Source: DASWJZ01 sp038211615 | Lineage (GTDB): Bacteria; Pseudomonadota; Alphaproteobacteria; Rhizobiales; Afifellaceae | Assembly: GCA_038211615.1 (NCBI GenBank) | Contig: JBBQVL010000001.1 | Location: forward strand, 57,092-121,091 | Direction of reading: 5' to 3' | Length of the DNA stretch: 64,000 nucleotides | Shown: in pieces, positions 33,051 to 41,528 of the stretch | How positions within the stretch are numbered: position 1 is the stretch's first letter | Layout: each line of letters opens with the position of its first letter | Program-made: the position numbers and the translations under genes | Notes under the pieces: generated by a model | What the model was told of the DNA's origin: nothing | What the model saw: the letters and a program-made list of their open reading frames with translations, nothing else | Databases searched by the model: none

Positions 33051-33236
33051 TTCGAACCGGGGTTCTCTCCCTCCGCCAGCCCACCCATTCTCCATCCGCC
33101 CGCGCCCGCCGCGCAAGCGATCTACCCGGCGTGCTGAACCGCGTGAACTTTCACGCGCGGTGTTTCGGGGCGACCAATCCGGACCGCGAGAGTGGGATTG
33201 GTTGCAGGAAACTCGATACGCTCAACCGGCTGACGC

Positions 33237-33470
33237 CGTCACCACCTGGCTCACCCGCGACCATTCGCAATCGATCCGCCCGCGCACCAACGCGGCAGGC
33301 ACACTCGCCGAGGCTTCGATCTACCGCCCCTATGGCGAGCCCTTCGCGCCCGGGCCACTCACCATCTCCAAGGGGCACCATCGGCGAAAAGCGCGACTCG
33401 GAGACCGGGCTGCTCCACCCGCGCCCGTTCCATGGACCCGACACTCGGGCGGAAGCCGCCTCTTCCCGAG
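33237..33470 (+). pseudogene. RHS-repeat core relic
   Basis: Across three frames the plus strand gives RDHSQSIRPRTNAAGTLAEA, then SIYRPYGEPFAPG, then GTIGEKRDSETGLL, then MDPTLGR. This is the well-known RHS core end ('TDHLGSIRxRTNAAGTLVExxxYxPYGE.......GEKxDxETGLLYLxARYYDPxLGRF'). The shifts and the lack of the rest show a dead fragment, probably of a polymorphic-toxin-type RHS gene. Confidence 0.75.
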
Positions 33471-33494
33471 AGGCCGGCGCGGCGCCTTTCGGCG

Positions 33495-35153
33495 TCAGTT
33501 CGCTATCTCGCCCGGCAGCCAGAACCATCGAAGTCCATCACACTCCTCTGGAAGCGCCGCAGGGGCGCGCGCCGGGGGAACCGGGTTGCCCTTCCCGAGC
33601 TGTTCCGCCACCCGCTCCGCGCGATCAAGCGTTGAACGCAGCGAGGGAGCGTCGATGCGCGGGAAATCCCTTCCGCCCGTTCTCCAGAGGCAGAGGTCTT
33701 CTATCCCGATCGGCGGCGATGGTGTTGCGACATCCGCGTGGCGCCAGACGCCGGTCCGGGGATCGGGCTCGTACAAGGGCAGGAACAGGTGGCCGAAGCG
33801 CGCGATGAAGCCGACTGCCTCAATGATGTAGTCGACGCCTTCGTCGGAGAAGAAGTAGTTGAATCCGAGCCTCACCCAGCCGGGCCTCAGCAACCCGAAA
33901 CCCGCCAGTACAGCCGCCTCGTAACGAGCGGCCATCCGATCATCGATACGCAGCAGGTCATGCGCGTAGGGCCCGGCGCAGGAACATCCCCCTCTTCCCT
34001 GTATCCCGAACAGGTCGTTCAGGAGTGCCACCACAAGATTGTGATGGAGCAGCTTGTCACGGTAGCGGATGTTGAACGGGAACACGGCGATGCGCTCGAC
34101 GTCCGCATCGGTGGGGCCCAGGAGTTCGATCTCCGGCCTCTCCCGCCAGGCATGCAACGCCCTTCCGACCAGCGCCTTCTCGCGAGAGGCTATGGCCTCC
34201 TGCCCGATGTCGGCCTTCAGGGCGAAGGCAAGGCCGGTACGGATGGAGCCGATGATGGCGGGGGTACCGCCCTCCTCCCTCCGCTCCACATCCGCGACAT
34301 AGGCGCGGCTCGACCTGGTGACATAGGAGACCGTGCCACCGCCGCTGACGACCGGCGTCCGCCGGACGATCGCGTCGTCGCGTATCGCGAGGACGCCGGC
34401 GGCCCCGGGACCGCCGGGAAACTTGTGCGGCGAGAAGACGACGGCATCGAAATGCTCGCCTGCGCTTTCATGCGGCGAGCCCATATCGATGCGCTCGTAG
34501 GGCGCGGCGGCGGCGAAGTCGAAGATCGCCAGAGCTCCAGCTGCATGCAGCGCCTTCGCAAGGGCGCGCGTGTCGGCGATGACCCCCGTCACGTTCGAGG
34601 CGGCGGAAAACGAGCCGATCTTCCGCCGGCGCGAACCGTAGGCGCGAAGCCTGGATGTCAGGTCGCCGGGGTCCGGCCTGCCGGCGAAATCCGCTTCAAT
34701 CCTGACGATCTCCGCGCCGCTTTCGCGCCAGGGCAGATCGTTCGAATGGTGTTCGGCCGGACCCAAAAAGACCACCGGGCGCTCATCCGGCTCCTGCGGT
34801 GAAGAGGACAGGGCCAGGAGGCCGAGCAGCAGATGCATGGCGCCGGTTGCCCCCGACCCGCAAAAGATCACGTGCACCCCGTCGCCCGCGCCGATGGCGG
34901 ACCTCACGAGGGCGCGCGCTTCTTCGCGGAACCGGGTCGTCTGATGGCCGGTATGCGATGTTTCCGTGTGCGTGTTCGCGTAGGTCGGGAGCACGCGCTC
35001 GCGCACCGCGTCTTCGATCCAGCCGACGGCGCGCCCGGACGCCATATGATCGGCGTAGACGATCGGGCATGGGCCGAACGGACCCTGGAAGGCGTCCCGG
35101 TCGCCGATGATCTCGTCGCGAAGACGGATCATCAGCTCTGTCGGCCCGGTCAT
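33495..35153 (-). CDS. Class V aminotransferase-fold PLP enzyme
   Basis: A 552-residue cytosolic enzyme of the fold shared by cysteine desulfurases and selenocysteine lyases. The PLP lysine is expected in VVFSPHKFPGGPGAAGVLAI. The amino-terminal TYANTHTETSHTGHQTTRFR and VIFCGSGATGAMHLLLGLLA segments are family landmarks. A conserved-looking Cys lies in GGCSCAGPYAHDLLRID. It is longer than the usual ~400 residues because of extra sequence after about residue 430. It follows the MDR gene by 6 bases on the same strand, so the two are co-transcribed. The substrate is unknown; the catabolic context suggests an amino or imino intermediate. Confidence 0.8.
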   Translation of the reverse strand: MTGPTELMIRLRDEIIGDRDAFQGPFGPCPIVYADHMASGRAVGWIEDAVRERVLPTYANTHTETSHTGHQTTRFREEARALVRSAIGAGDGVHVIFCGSGATGAMHLLLGLLALSSSPQEPDERPVVFLGPAEHHSNDLPWRESGAEIVRIEADFAGRPDPGDLTSRLRAYGSRRRKIGSFSAASNVTGVIADTRALAKALHAAGALAIFDFAAAAPYERIDMGSPHESAGEHFDAVVFSPHKFPGGPGAAGVLAIRDDAIVRRTPVVSGGGTVSYVTRSSRAYVADVERREEGGTPAIIGSIRTGLAFALKADIGQEAIASREKALVGRALHAWRERPEIELLGPTDADVERIAVFPFNIRYRDKLLHHNLVVALLNDLFGIQGRGGCSCAGPYAHDLLRIDDRMAARYEAAVLAGFGLLRPGWVRLGFNYFFSDEGVDYIIEAVGFIARFGHLFLPLYEPDPRTGVWRHADVATPSPPIGIEDLCLWRTGGRDFPRIDAPSLRSTLDRAERVAEQLGKGNPVPPARAPAALPEECDGLRWFWLPGEIAN

Positions 35154-35159
35154 GACGCT

Positions 35160-36278
35160 TTATCGGGCCGGCGCGCGTGCCCGGTCACCGCCATGCAATT
35201 CCCACTTGGAATCGGGGACGACGACGAGCTTGCCGACAAACCCCTTGGCCATGAAATCCCGCTGCGCGCGGTGGAAGTCCGAAAGCTTGTAGGTGGCCGC
35301 GAGAAGCGGCCGGATCGCACCGGACTCGATATAGCCGAGAAGGCGCCGGAAGGCGGCGCGCGTGCCCTGCGACGAGCCGTGCAGCTCAAGATGCTTCAGG
35401 TACATCGTGCGCAGGTCCAGCTGCACGATCGGTCCGCCGATCGCGCCCCCCGTGGTGTAGCGACCCTCCGGCCGCAGGAGCCGCAGCAGATCGTTGAACA
35501 TCGATCCGCCAACGACATCGGCGGCCACGTCGATCGGCTTGCCGCCGGTCTTCTCGCGGACCGCCTCGAACAGATCGCCCTTTCCGCGGGTGATGACGGC
35601 CTCGGCGCCGATCGCCGCAACTTCGGCTTCCTTGCCGGGGCCGACCACCGCGTAGGGAATCGCGCCTCGCGCGCGGCAAAGCTGGACGAGCCCAGATCCG
35701 ACGCCGCCCGACGCGCCGGTCACGAGAACGCGCTCGCCCGCGGCAACGCGGGCGCGATCCAGCATGTGCTCGCCCGTCAGGTATGCGCAGCAGAACGTCG
35801 CAATCTCCGCGTCGGAGATGTCCGTGTGGATGGCGTGGGCGTTCTCCGCCGGCGCAGTCATGTATTCGGCGTATCCGCCGTCGCGCCCGTGGCCGATGTA
35901 GTCGATGTCGGCCAGGCTGTCGTCATCGGCGTTGTAGAGGCTGAAATCGATCATGATGCGCTCGCCGACGCGGTCCTGCGAAACGCCTTCCCCGACGGCC
36001 GCTATTCGGCCGGCCGTGTCGGTGCCCTGGATGCGCGGAAAGGTCAGCGTCGAGGTGGCAGCGGCGCGACGCCACGTCGCCACCGCGTCAGGATCCGCGT
36101 CTGTCCCGTAGGCGCCCTGCCTGACCCAGACATCGGTGTTGTTCATGCCGCAGGCCGAAACCTCGACCAGGACTTCTCCCGCCTTCGGCCTCGGCACCGG
36201 GACATCTTCACGGTAGACGAGCTGGTCGAGGTCGCCGTGGCCGGTCAGAAGGACCGCGCTCATCGTGTCTGGGATCAT
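35160..36278 (-). CDS. MDR-superfamily (alcohol dehydrogenase/quinone reductase-like) protein
   Basis: A 372-residue oxidoreductase. A GroES-like amino-terminal domain with VSACGMNNTDVWVRQGAYG has Asn where zinc-dependent members often have the catalytic Cys/His. It also contains FPRIQGTDTAGRIAAVGEGV. The Rossmann domain has VLVTGASGGVGSGLVQLCRA and DVAADVVGGSMFNDLLRLLR. The lack of the structural zinc Cys cluster suggests a zinc-independent reductase. It is the first gene of the two-gene unit and divergent from the ABC ATPase. The NAD(P)H preference cannot be read safely. Confidence 0.85.
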   Translation of the reverse strand: MIPDTMSAVLLTGHGDLDQLVYREDVPVPRPKAGEVLVEVSACGMNNTDVWVRQGAYGTDADPDAVATWRRAAATSTLTFPRIQGTDTAGRIAAVGEGVSQDRVGERIMIDFSLYNADDDSLADIDYIGHGRDGGYAEYMTAPAENAHAIHTDISDAEIATFCCAYLTGEHMLDRARVAAGERVLVTGASGGVGSGLVQLCRARGAIPYAVVGPGKEAEVAAIGAEAVITRGKGDLFEAVREKTGGKPIDVAADVVGGSMFNDLLRLLRPEGRYTTGGAIGGPIVQLDLRTMYLKHLELHGSSQGTRAAFRRLLGYIESGAIRPLLAATYKLSDFHRAQRDFMAKGFVGKLVVVPDSKWELHGGDRARAPAR

Positions 36279-36304
36279 GAGGAAGCACTGTTCTCAAAAT
36301 TGAT

Positions 36305-36310
36305 GTATAC
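36305..36310. promoter_or_regulatory. Candidate GntR operator, site 1 (GTATAC)
   Basis: GTATAC within TGATGTATACAGC in the divergent region between the MDR gene and the ABC ATPase gene. Related cores occur in three other intergenic regions of the same island. Confidence 0.3.
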
Positions 36311-36524
36311 AGCTATCCGCCGTTTGCCACTTATGTCAAATCAAACGATCTGCGAAGCCCTGTATCCGAGCACGCCATCGAACTGCTACTTCCGTAAGCT
36401 GCATGCACCCCTGCCGTGGGGGAATTGACAGGCGCGGAATGGCTGGCTTGAATATCGCCGCATCGCTATTGTCCCAATGCTTGCCGGAGGTCCGGCTTCC
36501 GTTTGTCTCGAAGGGTTCAGCCAA

Positions 36525-37643
36525 GTGACCGACGCGCAAGCCTTGCAAGCGGCATCGACAGAACCGTTTGTGGAGATGCGGGGGGTCAGGAAGAGCTACG
36601 ATGGCAGGACCTTCGTCGTCGACGACCTGAACCTCTCCATCGCGCGGGGAGAATTTCTCACCCTTCTTGGTCCCTCCGGCTCCGGCAAGACGACGACGCT
36701 GATGATGCTGGCCGGCTTCGAGCGGCTTACCGCCGGCACGATCACCATTGACGGTCGGCCGATCGAGGACCAGCCGCCACACCGCAGGAACTTCGGCGTC
36801 GTCTTCCAGAGCTATGCGCTCTTCCCCCATATGACCGTATTCGACAACGTCGCTTTCCCGCTCTCGGTGCGCGGCCTCGGGAAACCCGACGTGGCGACCC
36901 GTGTGACACGCGCGCTGCAGATGGTGGAGCTTGCAGGACTTGAGAGCCGCCGGCCCGGACAGCTGTCGGGAGGCCAGCAGCAGAGGGTCGCACTGGCGCG
37001 CGCGCTGGTTTTCGAACCGAGCCTCGTGTTGATGGACGAACCGCTCGGCGCCCTGGACAAGCGCCTGCGCGAGCAGATGCAGATCGAGATCAAGCATCTG
37101 CATCGCGACCTCGGGATCACGATCGTCTACGTCACGCATGACCAGACCGAGGCAATGGTGCTGTCAGATCGCGTCGCGATCTTCCACGAAGGCCGTATCC
37201 AACAGCTTGGCGCTCCAAGAGAAATCCACGAGAACCCCGCCAACGGTTTCGTGGCGCGCTTCGTGGGCGAGACGAACGCCCTTCAGGGCGAGGTGGTATC
37301 CGTCGACTCCAACGGCGCGTGCGAAGTGCGGCTGGCAGGCGGTGCCGTCGTGAGAGGCGTCAGCAGCGCGCCGCGAAGCGTCGGCGCCCGCGTGCTCGTC
37401 GCGGTGCGTCCGGAGCGGATCCGCGTCGGCAATCTCGACCCGAGCCTCGAAAACCGCATCAGGGGCCGCGTCGCGGAAACGGTCTACCTGGGCGACAGGC
37501 TGGTATTGCGCACGGCAATTGATGGCGGGGACCTGCTCCTTTCCAACCTTGAGGGCGAGGCGCTGGACGCTCCCCCATCCGTGGGAGATGTCGTCGAGCT
37601 AGGATGGCGGCGGCAGAATTGCCTTGTGCTGGACCTTGATTGA
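36525..37643 (+). CDS. ABC transporter ATPase, spermidine/putrescine (PotA) type
   Basis: A 372-residue energy-coupling subunit. The GTG at 36525 (VTDAQALQAAS) is preferred, since family proteins begin near here and GAAGGG lies upstream; a frame from 36477 is possible. Walker A is GPSGSGKTT, the Q-loop VVFQSYALFPHM, the signature LSGGQQQRVALARAL and Walker B LVLMDEPLGALD. The H-loop is VYVTHDQTEA. A carboxy-terminal TOBE domain (about residues 260-370, VRPERIRVGN) is typical of polyamine, iron and sulfate importers. The binding protein and permeases are at 41.5-44.6 kb. Confidence 0.92.
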   Translation: MTDAQALQAASTEPFVEMRGVRKSYDGRTFVVDDLNLSIARGEFLTLLGPSGSGKTTTLMMLAGFERLTAGTITIDGRPIEDQPPHRRNFGVVFQSYALFPHMTVFDNVAFPLSVRGLGKPDVATRVTRALQMVELAGLESRRPGQLSGGQQQRVALARALVFEPSLVLMDEPLGALDKRLREQMQIEIKHLHRDLGITIVYVTHDQTEAMVLSDRVAIFHEGRIQQLGAPREIHENPANGFVARFVGETNALQGEVVSVDSNGACEVRLAGGAVVRGVSSAPRSVGARVLVAVRPERIRVGNLDPSLENRIRGRVAETVYLGDRLVLRTAIDGGDLLLSNLEGEALDAPPSVGDVVELGWRRQNCLVLDLD

Positions 37644-37659
37644 CGCCCAATCCCGGCCG

Positions 37660-38451
37660 CTACCGCGGCAGCGCAAGCGTTCCGCGCACCAGAGTCCGGC
37701 AGGGGCCCGATACGACGACACCCTCTTCGGTCAGCCGGCAATCCATCGTCCCGCCACGTTCCGAAAGCTGTTCTGATCGCAGCAGGCTCCGGCCCGTGCG
37801 CTTAGCCCACAGCGGCACGAGAGAGCACTGGGCGACGCCCGATACCGGATCCTCGGGAACGCCGTTTGCGGGAGCGAAGAAGCGGAGCACGTAGTCGCAC
37901 TCGATGCCCGGCGCAGTCACCGCGATCGTCGGGCGATCGAGCGTCGCAAGGGATTCGAACACCGGCCGCACGGCCCTTACCGCATCGGCGGATTCCAGCA
38001 CCGCGACGTAATGACGGCCGAGCCAGGTTTCCACCGGTCGAAGGCCGAGGCCGAGGACGAGTGCCTCCGGCGGGGCGACGGGAGACAGCTCGTCGGCGGG
38101 GAGCGTGATGGCAACCCGATCGCCTTCCCTGAATGCCGGCAACGCACCGCTCAGATGGGACGTGAAAGTCAGCGTCGAGCGCCCCGGCTCGATTTCGGTC
38201 GTGACGATGTGAGCCGCGGCAAGCGTCGCATGGCCGACGAGCGGAAGCTCGCGCGTGGGCGTAAACCATCGGATGCCATACCGCCCCTCCGCGCCAGATA
38301 TGAAGACGCTCTCCGATACGTTGAACTCCCGCGCGGCGGCCTGGAGGACATCCGTCTCGATGGCCTCGCGCATTACGCACACGACCGCCGGATTGCCTGA
38401 AAAGGCGGCCTCCGCGAAGGCATCCACCCAGAAGAACTCGACGTCAGCCAT
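37660..38451 (-). CDS. PhzF-family isomerase/epimerase-like protein
   Basis: About 263 residues from the Met at 38451 (or 269 from 38469). It belongs to the PhzF group with two diaminopimelate-epimerase-like halves. The general-acid/base Glu is expected in EFNVSESVFI. Family marks are AFAEAAFSGNPAVVCVM, RWFTPTRELPLVGHATLAAA and EDPVSGVAQCSLVPLWA. It converges with the ATPase gene (16-base gap) and follows the M24 gene on the same strand by 28 bases, forming a two-gene unit. PhzF proteins isomerise small acids; the substrate here is unknown. Confidence 0.9.
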   Translation of the reverse strand: MADVEFFWVDAFAEAAFSGNPAVVCVMREAIETDVLQAAAREFNVSESVFISGAEGRYGIRWFTPTRELPLVGHATLAAAHIVTTEIEPGRSTLTFTSHLSGALPAFREGDRVAITLPADELSPVAPPEALVLGLGLRPVETWLGRHYVAVLESADAVRAVRPVFESLATLDRPTIAVTAPGIECDYVLRFFAPANGVPEDPVSGVAQCSLVPLWAKRTGRSLLRSEQLSERGGTMDCRLTEEGVVVSGPCRTLVRGTLALPR

Positions 38452-38479
38452 ATCGTCTGCAGGCCTCATCCGGGCCAGA

Positions 38480-39649
38480 TCAAAGAATGGCCAGCTCGCG
38501 CGGATAGGGGGTGAGGTATTCGAAACCGGTGTCGGTCACCACGATCGAATCCCCGATGCGCCCGCCGAAATCGCCCCGGACCGTGATCCCTCCATCGACG
38601 GCAAAGGTCATTCCAGCCTCGATCACCGTCGTGTCACCCTTCTTCAGCTCGGGCGGCTCGAGAAACGAGCAGCCGATCGAGCGGCCCGTGCGGTAGGATG
38701 CACCGAACCCGCCCTCGCGGTAGATCCCCTCGGCGGCCGCGTTCACCGCCTCGCAGGTAACTCCGGGCCGGATCGTCGCGAGCGCACTCTGCTGCGCCTT
38801 GACAGTCATTTCGTAGACCCTGGCGTGCTCGTCCGTGACGCTGCCGACAAAGAATTCACGGTCGAAGCCGAGCTTGTAGTTGCGGAAATTGGCGATGCCG
38901 CAGAAACAGAGGTAGACGGGATCGCCATGCTCGATCCGTCGCGTCGACGGCCGCCGGTGCACCATGCACGTGTCATGCCCCGATTGCATGATTTGGAGAT
39001 TGTAGATCATCGGCGAGACGAAGCGATCGCCGTCCTGGCTGCCAAGCAGCGATGCAGCCTTGCGCGAGCCCGCGGCGATGACCGCGAGCGCAACCTCGTA
39101 CTCGGGGACGCCTGCGCCGATCGTGGAGCGCGCGCCCTCCACCATGGCGACGGCGACCTGCCCCGCCTGGCGCATGGTCGCTATCTCGCTCGGCGACTTC
39201 CGCATCCGGATCGCCTTGACGATCGGATCGACATCGAACCGGATGTGCTCACCGAGCAGTGCCTGAATCCTTGCATTTAAAGCGGGATGCAGGGTCATTT
39301 TCTCGACCGCGACTGCGCGCGGGTGCTTGCCTCTGATTGCCTCTTCGAGCTGCCTGCCCCATTCGCCGTCGATACCGTCCATCCATGGCCGGATGTCGGA
39401 GATGGGAGACATGTTCGCGCACATCTCCGATTCCATCAGCGGCGTTATCAGCGTGGGCTCGCGATCGCTCGGAACCAGGAGGATCGTCGGCCGGCCGAAG
39501 TCCATTCCGAGATAATTCCAATAGCCGGCGAAATAGACGATCGAATCCGGGTCTGCGATGATTGCGATGTCTATTCCGGCCGCTTCGAGCCTGCCCTGCA
39601 GCGCGGCGGTGCGGGATGAATATTCACTGGTCTCGCTGGCCTTCGTCAT
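38480..39649 (-). CDS. M24 'pita-bread' hydrolase, creatinase-like, lacking usual metal ligands
   Basis: 389 residues from the ATG at 39649, with AGGGG seven bases upstream. The amino-terminal creatinase-N-like domain contains IAIIADPDSIVYFAGYWNYL. The carboxy-terminal pita-bread domain has YLCFCGIANFRNYKLGFDRE where metal enzymes carry two Asp ligands. It has RTGRSIGCSFLEPPELK where they carry GHGIG, and GMTFAVDGGI and RIGDSIVVT where they carry two Glu. So most dinuclear-metal ligands are replaced, as in creatinase, which works without metal. It is the first gene of the unit with PhzF. A role as an amidino or amide hydrolase is an inference. Confidence 0.8.
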   Translation of the reverse strand: MTKASETSEYSSRTAALQGRLEAAGIDIAIIADPDSIVYFAGYWNYLGMDFGRPTILLVPSDREPTLITPLMESEMCANMSPISDIRPWMDGIDGEWGRQLEEAIRGKHPRAVAVEKMTLHPALNARIQALLGEHIRFDVDPIVKAIRMRKSPSEIATMRQAGQVAVAMVEGARSTIGAGVPEYEVALAVIAAGSRKAASLLGSQDGDRFVSPMIYNLQIMQSGHDTCMVHRRPSTRRIEHGDPVYLCFCGIANFRNYKLGFDREFFVGSVTDEHARVYEMTVKAQQSALATIRPGVTCEAVNAAAEGIYREGGFGASYRTGRSIGCSFLEPPELKKGDTTVIEAGMTFAVDGGITVRGDFGGRIGDSIVVTDTGFEYLTPYPRELAIL

Positions 39650-39751
39650 AGTAGCCCCTGCTGCGTACATCTTGAATCTAGCTAGAGGACGCGGGCCCAC
39701 GGCGCAAGTGAGGGCTGCGGGAAGCGGACGGACCAATCGCACCGCACTGGT

Positions 39752-39764
39752 GTATGCATCATAC
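39752..39764. promoter_or_regulatory. Candidate GntR operator, site 2 (GTATGcatCATAC)
   Basis: GTATGCATCATAC is a near-perfect inverted repeat between the divergent M24 and AtzG-like genes, the clearest of the four related sites in this island. Confidence 0.4.
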
Positions 39765-39789
39765 GGTCAGGCGACAAAGCGAGGCACTT

Positions 39790-40002
39790 ATGCAGACCAT
39801 CTCGAAGGACACTCTGATCAGGATTCGGGATCAGCTCGGCGCGCACGCCTGGTCGGATGCGGAATTGCAGGAGCTCGTGGCTCCCAGCATGGGGATCATC
39901 TCCGGTCTTCCCGGACTGCTGCGGGAATTGGACGAGCTTCGCGCCGTTGACCTCGGTTCGATACCTCCGGCCGGGAGCGTGCCGCGGATAAGCGAGGAAT
40001 GA
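39790..40002 (+). CDS. AtzG-like small amidase partner
   Basis: A 70-residue protein from the ATG at 39790 (GAGG upstream). SKDTLIRIRDQLGAHAWSD and LQELVAPSMGIISGLPGLLR, ending VDLGSIPPAGSVP, resemble AtzG/GatC-type subunits (DUF4089). These wrap around and stabilise an amidase partner. It overlaps the following amidase gene by 4 bases (ATGA), as in known AtzG-AtzE pairs. Confidence 0.7.
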   Translation: MQTISKDTLIRIRDQLGAHAWSDAELQELVAPSMGIISGLPGLLRELDELRAVDLGSIPPAGSVPRISEE

Positions 40003-41390
40003 GCGAGACGCCCCTTCATTTTCGCTCCGTGCACGAACTCGCGAGCGGGCTGCGCAATCGCGCCTTCAGCGTCGCGGAACTCGTGGACGTTTTCGCAGAC
40101 CGGATCGCCATCTATTCGGCCAGATCTCGCGCGTTCATCACCGAGACCACCGACGATGCCCGGCGGGTTGCGGTTGAGCGCGACGAGCGGATCGCGCGCG
40201 GCAGGGCAAAGTCCGCCTTCTGCGGAATTCCCTTCGCCACCAAGGACCTGATCGATATCGCCGGCGTGCCGACCACGGGCGGATCGCGGGTTCTCTTCGA
40301 CAACATTCCGTCCAGCAACGCCGCGCTCGTCGATGCCCTCCTCGATGCGGGAGCGGTCAGCGTCGGCAAGACGAACCTGCATGAGTTCGCCTACGGCGCC
40401 ACCGGAGAGAACGAGCATTTCGGGACGCCGGTGAACGCCTATGACGAGACGCGGCTGGCCTGCGGCTCGTCGAGCGGCTCCGCCGCGGCAGTGGCCTACG
40501 GAATGTGCACCGCGGCGCTCGGAACCGACACCGGCGGATCGGTCCGCGTGCCGGCTGTCATGAACGGTCTTGTCGGATTGAAGCCGACCTTCGAGCGGCT
40601 CTCGCTGCGGGGGGTGGTTCCCTATTGCTGGTCGCTCGATCATGCCGGCCTGATCACCCGAACCGTCGCGGACGCCGCGGCAATGCTGGCAATCTGCGGC
40701 GGTGAGGCTGGGCAAAAGGAATCTGCCGCTCTCGATGAGGGCCACGCGGTCGACGGGCTCCGTGTCGGGGTACTTACTGGTCCGCAGCTCGAGCGCGTCG
40801 ATCCGGAGATTGCCACGCTGACGCTGGAGGTGGCCCGGGCGCTGGAGCGGAGCGGAGCCCGGATCCGGCCGGTAAAGCTCCCCGATCTCCGTTTCGCGCG
40901 GACCGCGTCGCTGACCCTCCAGATGCCGGAAGCGCTGAGCTATCACAGCCGCTACCTTGAGACCCGGTCGCATCTCTACGGCGCGGATTTCCGGGCAGGA
41001 CTTGCGCTCGGACAGTATCTGCTCGCCGACCACTACGTGCGGGCCAGGCGGATGCTTACCCAGTACCGGAATGAGACCGAAGCCGAGTTCGAAACGCTCG
41101 ATGTCATGCTCATGCCCGCAACGCCGATCCCCGCGCCGAAAGCCGGCACCACGTCCGTTACGCTGGACGGACAGACCGAGCCTCTGGGCAATGCCCTGAC
41201 CCGCTTCACCAGCTTCTTCAACATGACCGGACATCCGGCCCTGACCATGGCGTGCGGGATGCACTCGCTGGGCCTTCCGATCGGAATCCAGCTCGTGGGG
41301 CGCTACTGGCAGGAAGCGTGCCTGCTGTCAGCCGCAGCCGCGATCGAGGCGGGCTTTTCCGGTTCTGTCCCCAACCCTCATATCTCCTGA
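39999..41390 (+). CDS. Amidase-signature hydrolase (AtzE-like)
   Basis: A 463-residue amidase. The Ser-cisSer-Lys triad is visible. Lys is in IPFATKDLIDIAGVPTTGGS, the cis-Ser in ACGSSSGSAAAVAYGM and the nucleophile Ser in GTDTGGSVRVPAVMNGLVG. Later landmarks are GLKPTFERLSLRGVVPYCWS and the carboxy-terminal FTSFFNMTGHPALTMACGMH with GIQLVGRYWQE. With the small AtzG-like partner it should hydrolyse a small amide or carboxy-urea compound. It is less likely to be a GatA, since no GatB or full GatC is present. Confidence 0.9.
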   Translation: MSETPLHFRSVHELASGLRNRAFSVAELVDVFADRIAIYSARSRAFITETTDDARRVAVERDERIARGRAKSAFCGIPFATKDLIDIAGVPTTGGSRVLFDNIPSSNAALVDALLDAGAVSVGKTNLHEFAYGATGENEHFGTPVNAYDETRLACGSSSGSAAAVAYGMCTAALGTDTGGSVRVPAVMNGLVGLKPTFERLSLRGVVPYCWSLDHAGLITRTVADAAAMLAICGGEAGQKESAALDEGHAVDGLRVGVLTGPQLERVDPEIATLTLEVARALERSGARIRPVKLPDLRFARTASLTLQMPEALSYHSRYLETRSHLYGADFRAGLALGQYLLADHYVRARRMLTQYRNETEAEFETLDVMLMPATPIPAPKAGTTSVTLDGQTEPLGNALTRFTSFFNMTGHPALTMACGMHSLGLPIGIQLVGRYWQEACLLSAAAAIEAGFSGSVPNPHIS

Positions 41391-41473
41391 ACCCAGAAGC
41401 ATGCAGCGTTTGCCGTTCAAAGGCGAGCAATACGCTGCACTCGGCCCATTGACAATCGGGCTGCGCACGGTCG

Positions 41474-41479
41474 GTATAC
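41474..41479. promoter_or_regulatory. Candidate GntR operator, site 3 (GTATAC)
   Basis: GTATAC in TCGGTATACTTGG, 50 bases upstream of the binding-protein gene. A TTGACA (41451-41456) is 17 bases upstream but not spaced for a standard promoter with this core. Confidence 0.3.
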
Positions 41480-41528
41480 TTGGTGACTGGGAGACTGCCC
41501 GCAACCTCACCCGACATTGGGGGATCAT

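Noticed and set aside
34833..36428. 531-codon plus-strand frame
   Set aside because: It is antisense to the PLP enzyme and MDR genes; high GC creates such open shadow frames, and the protein has no recognisable pattern.
39831..41264. 477-codon minus-strand frame
   Set aside because: It lies antisense to the amidase, which has an intact catalytic triad; the opposite frame is a shadow.
41451..41480. TTGACA-TATACT as a sigma-70 promoter of the binding-protein gene
   Set aside because: The spacing is about 20 bases, longer than the usual 16-18, so it was not called as a promoter.
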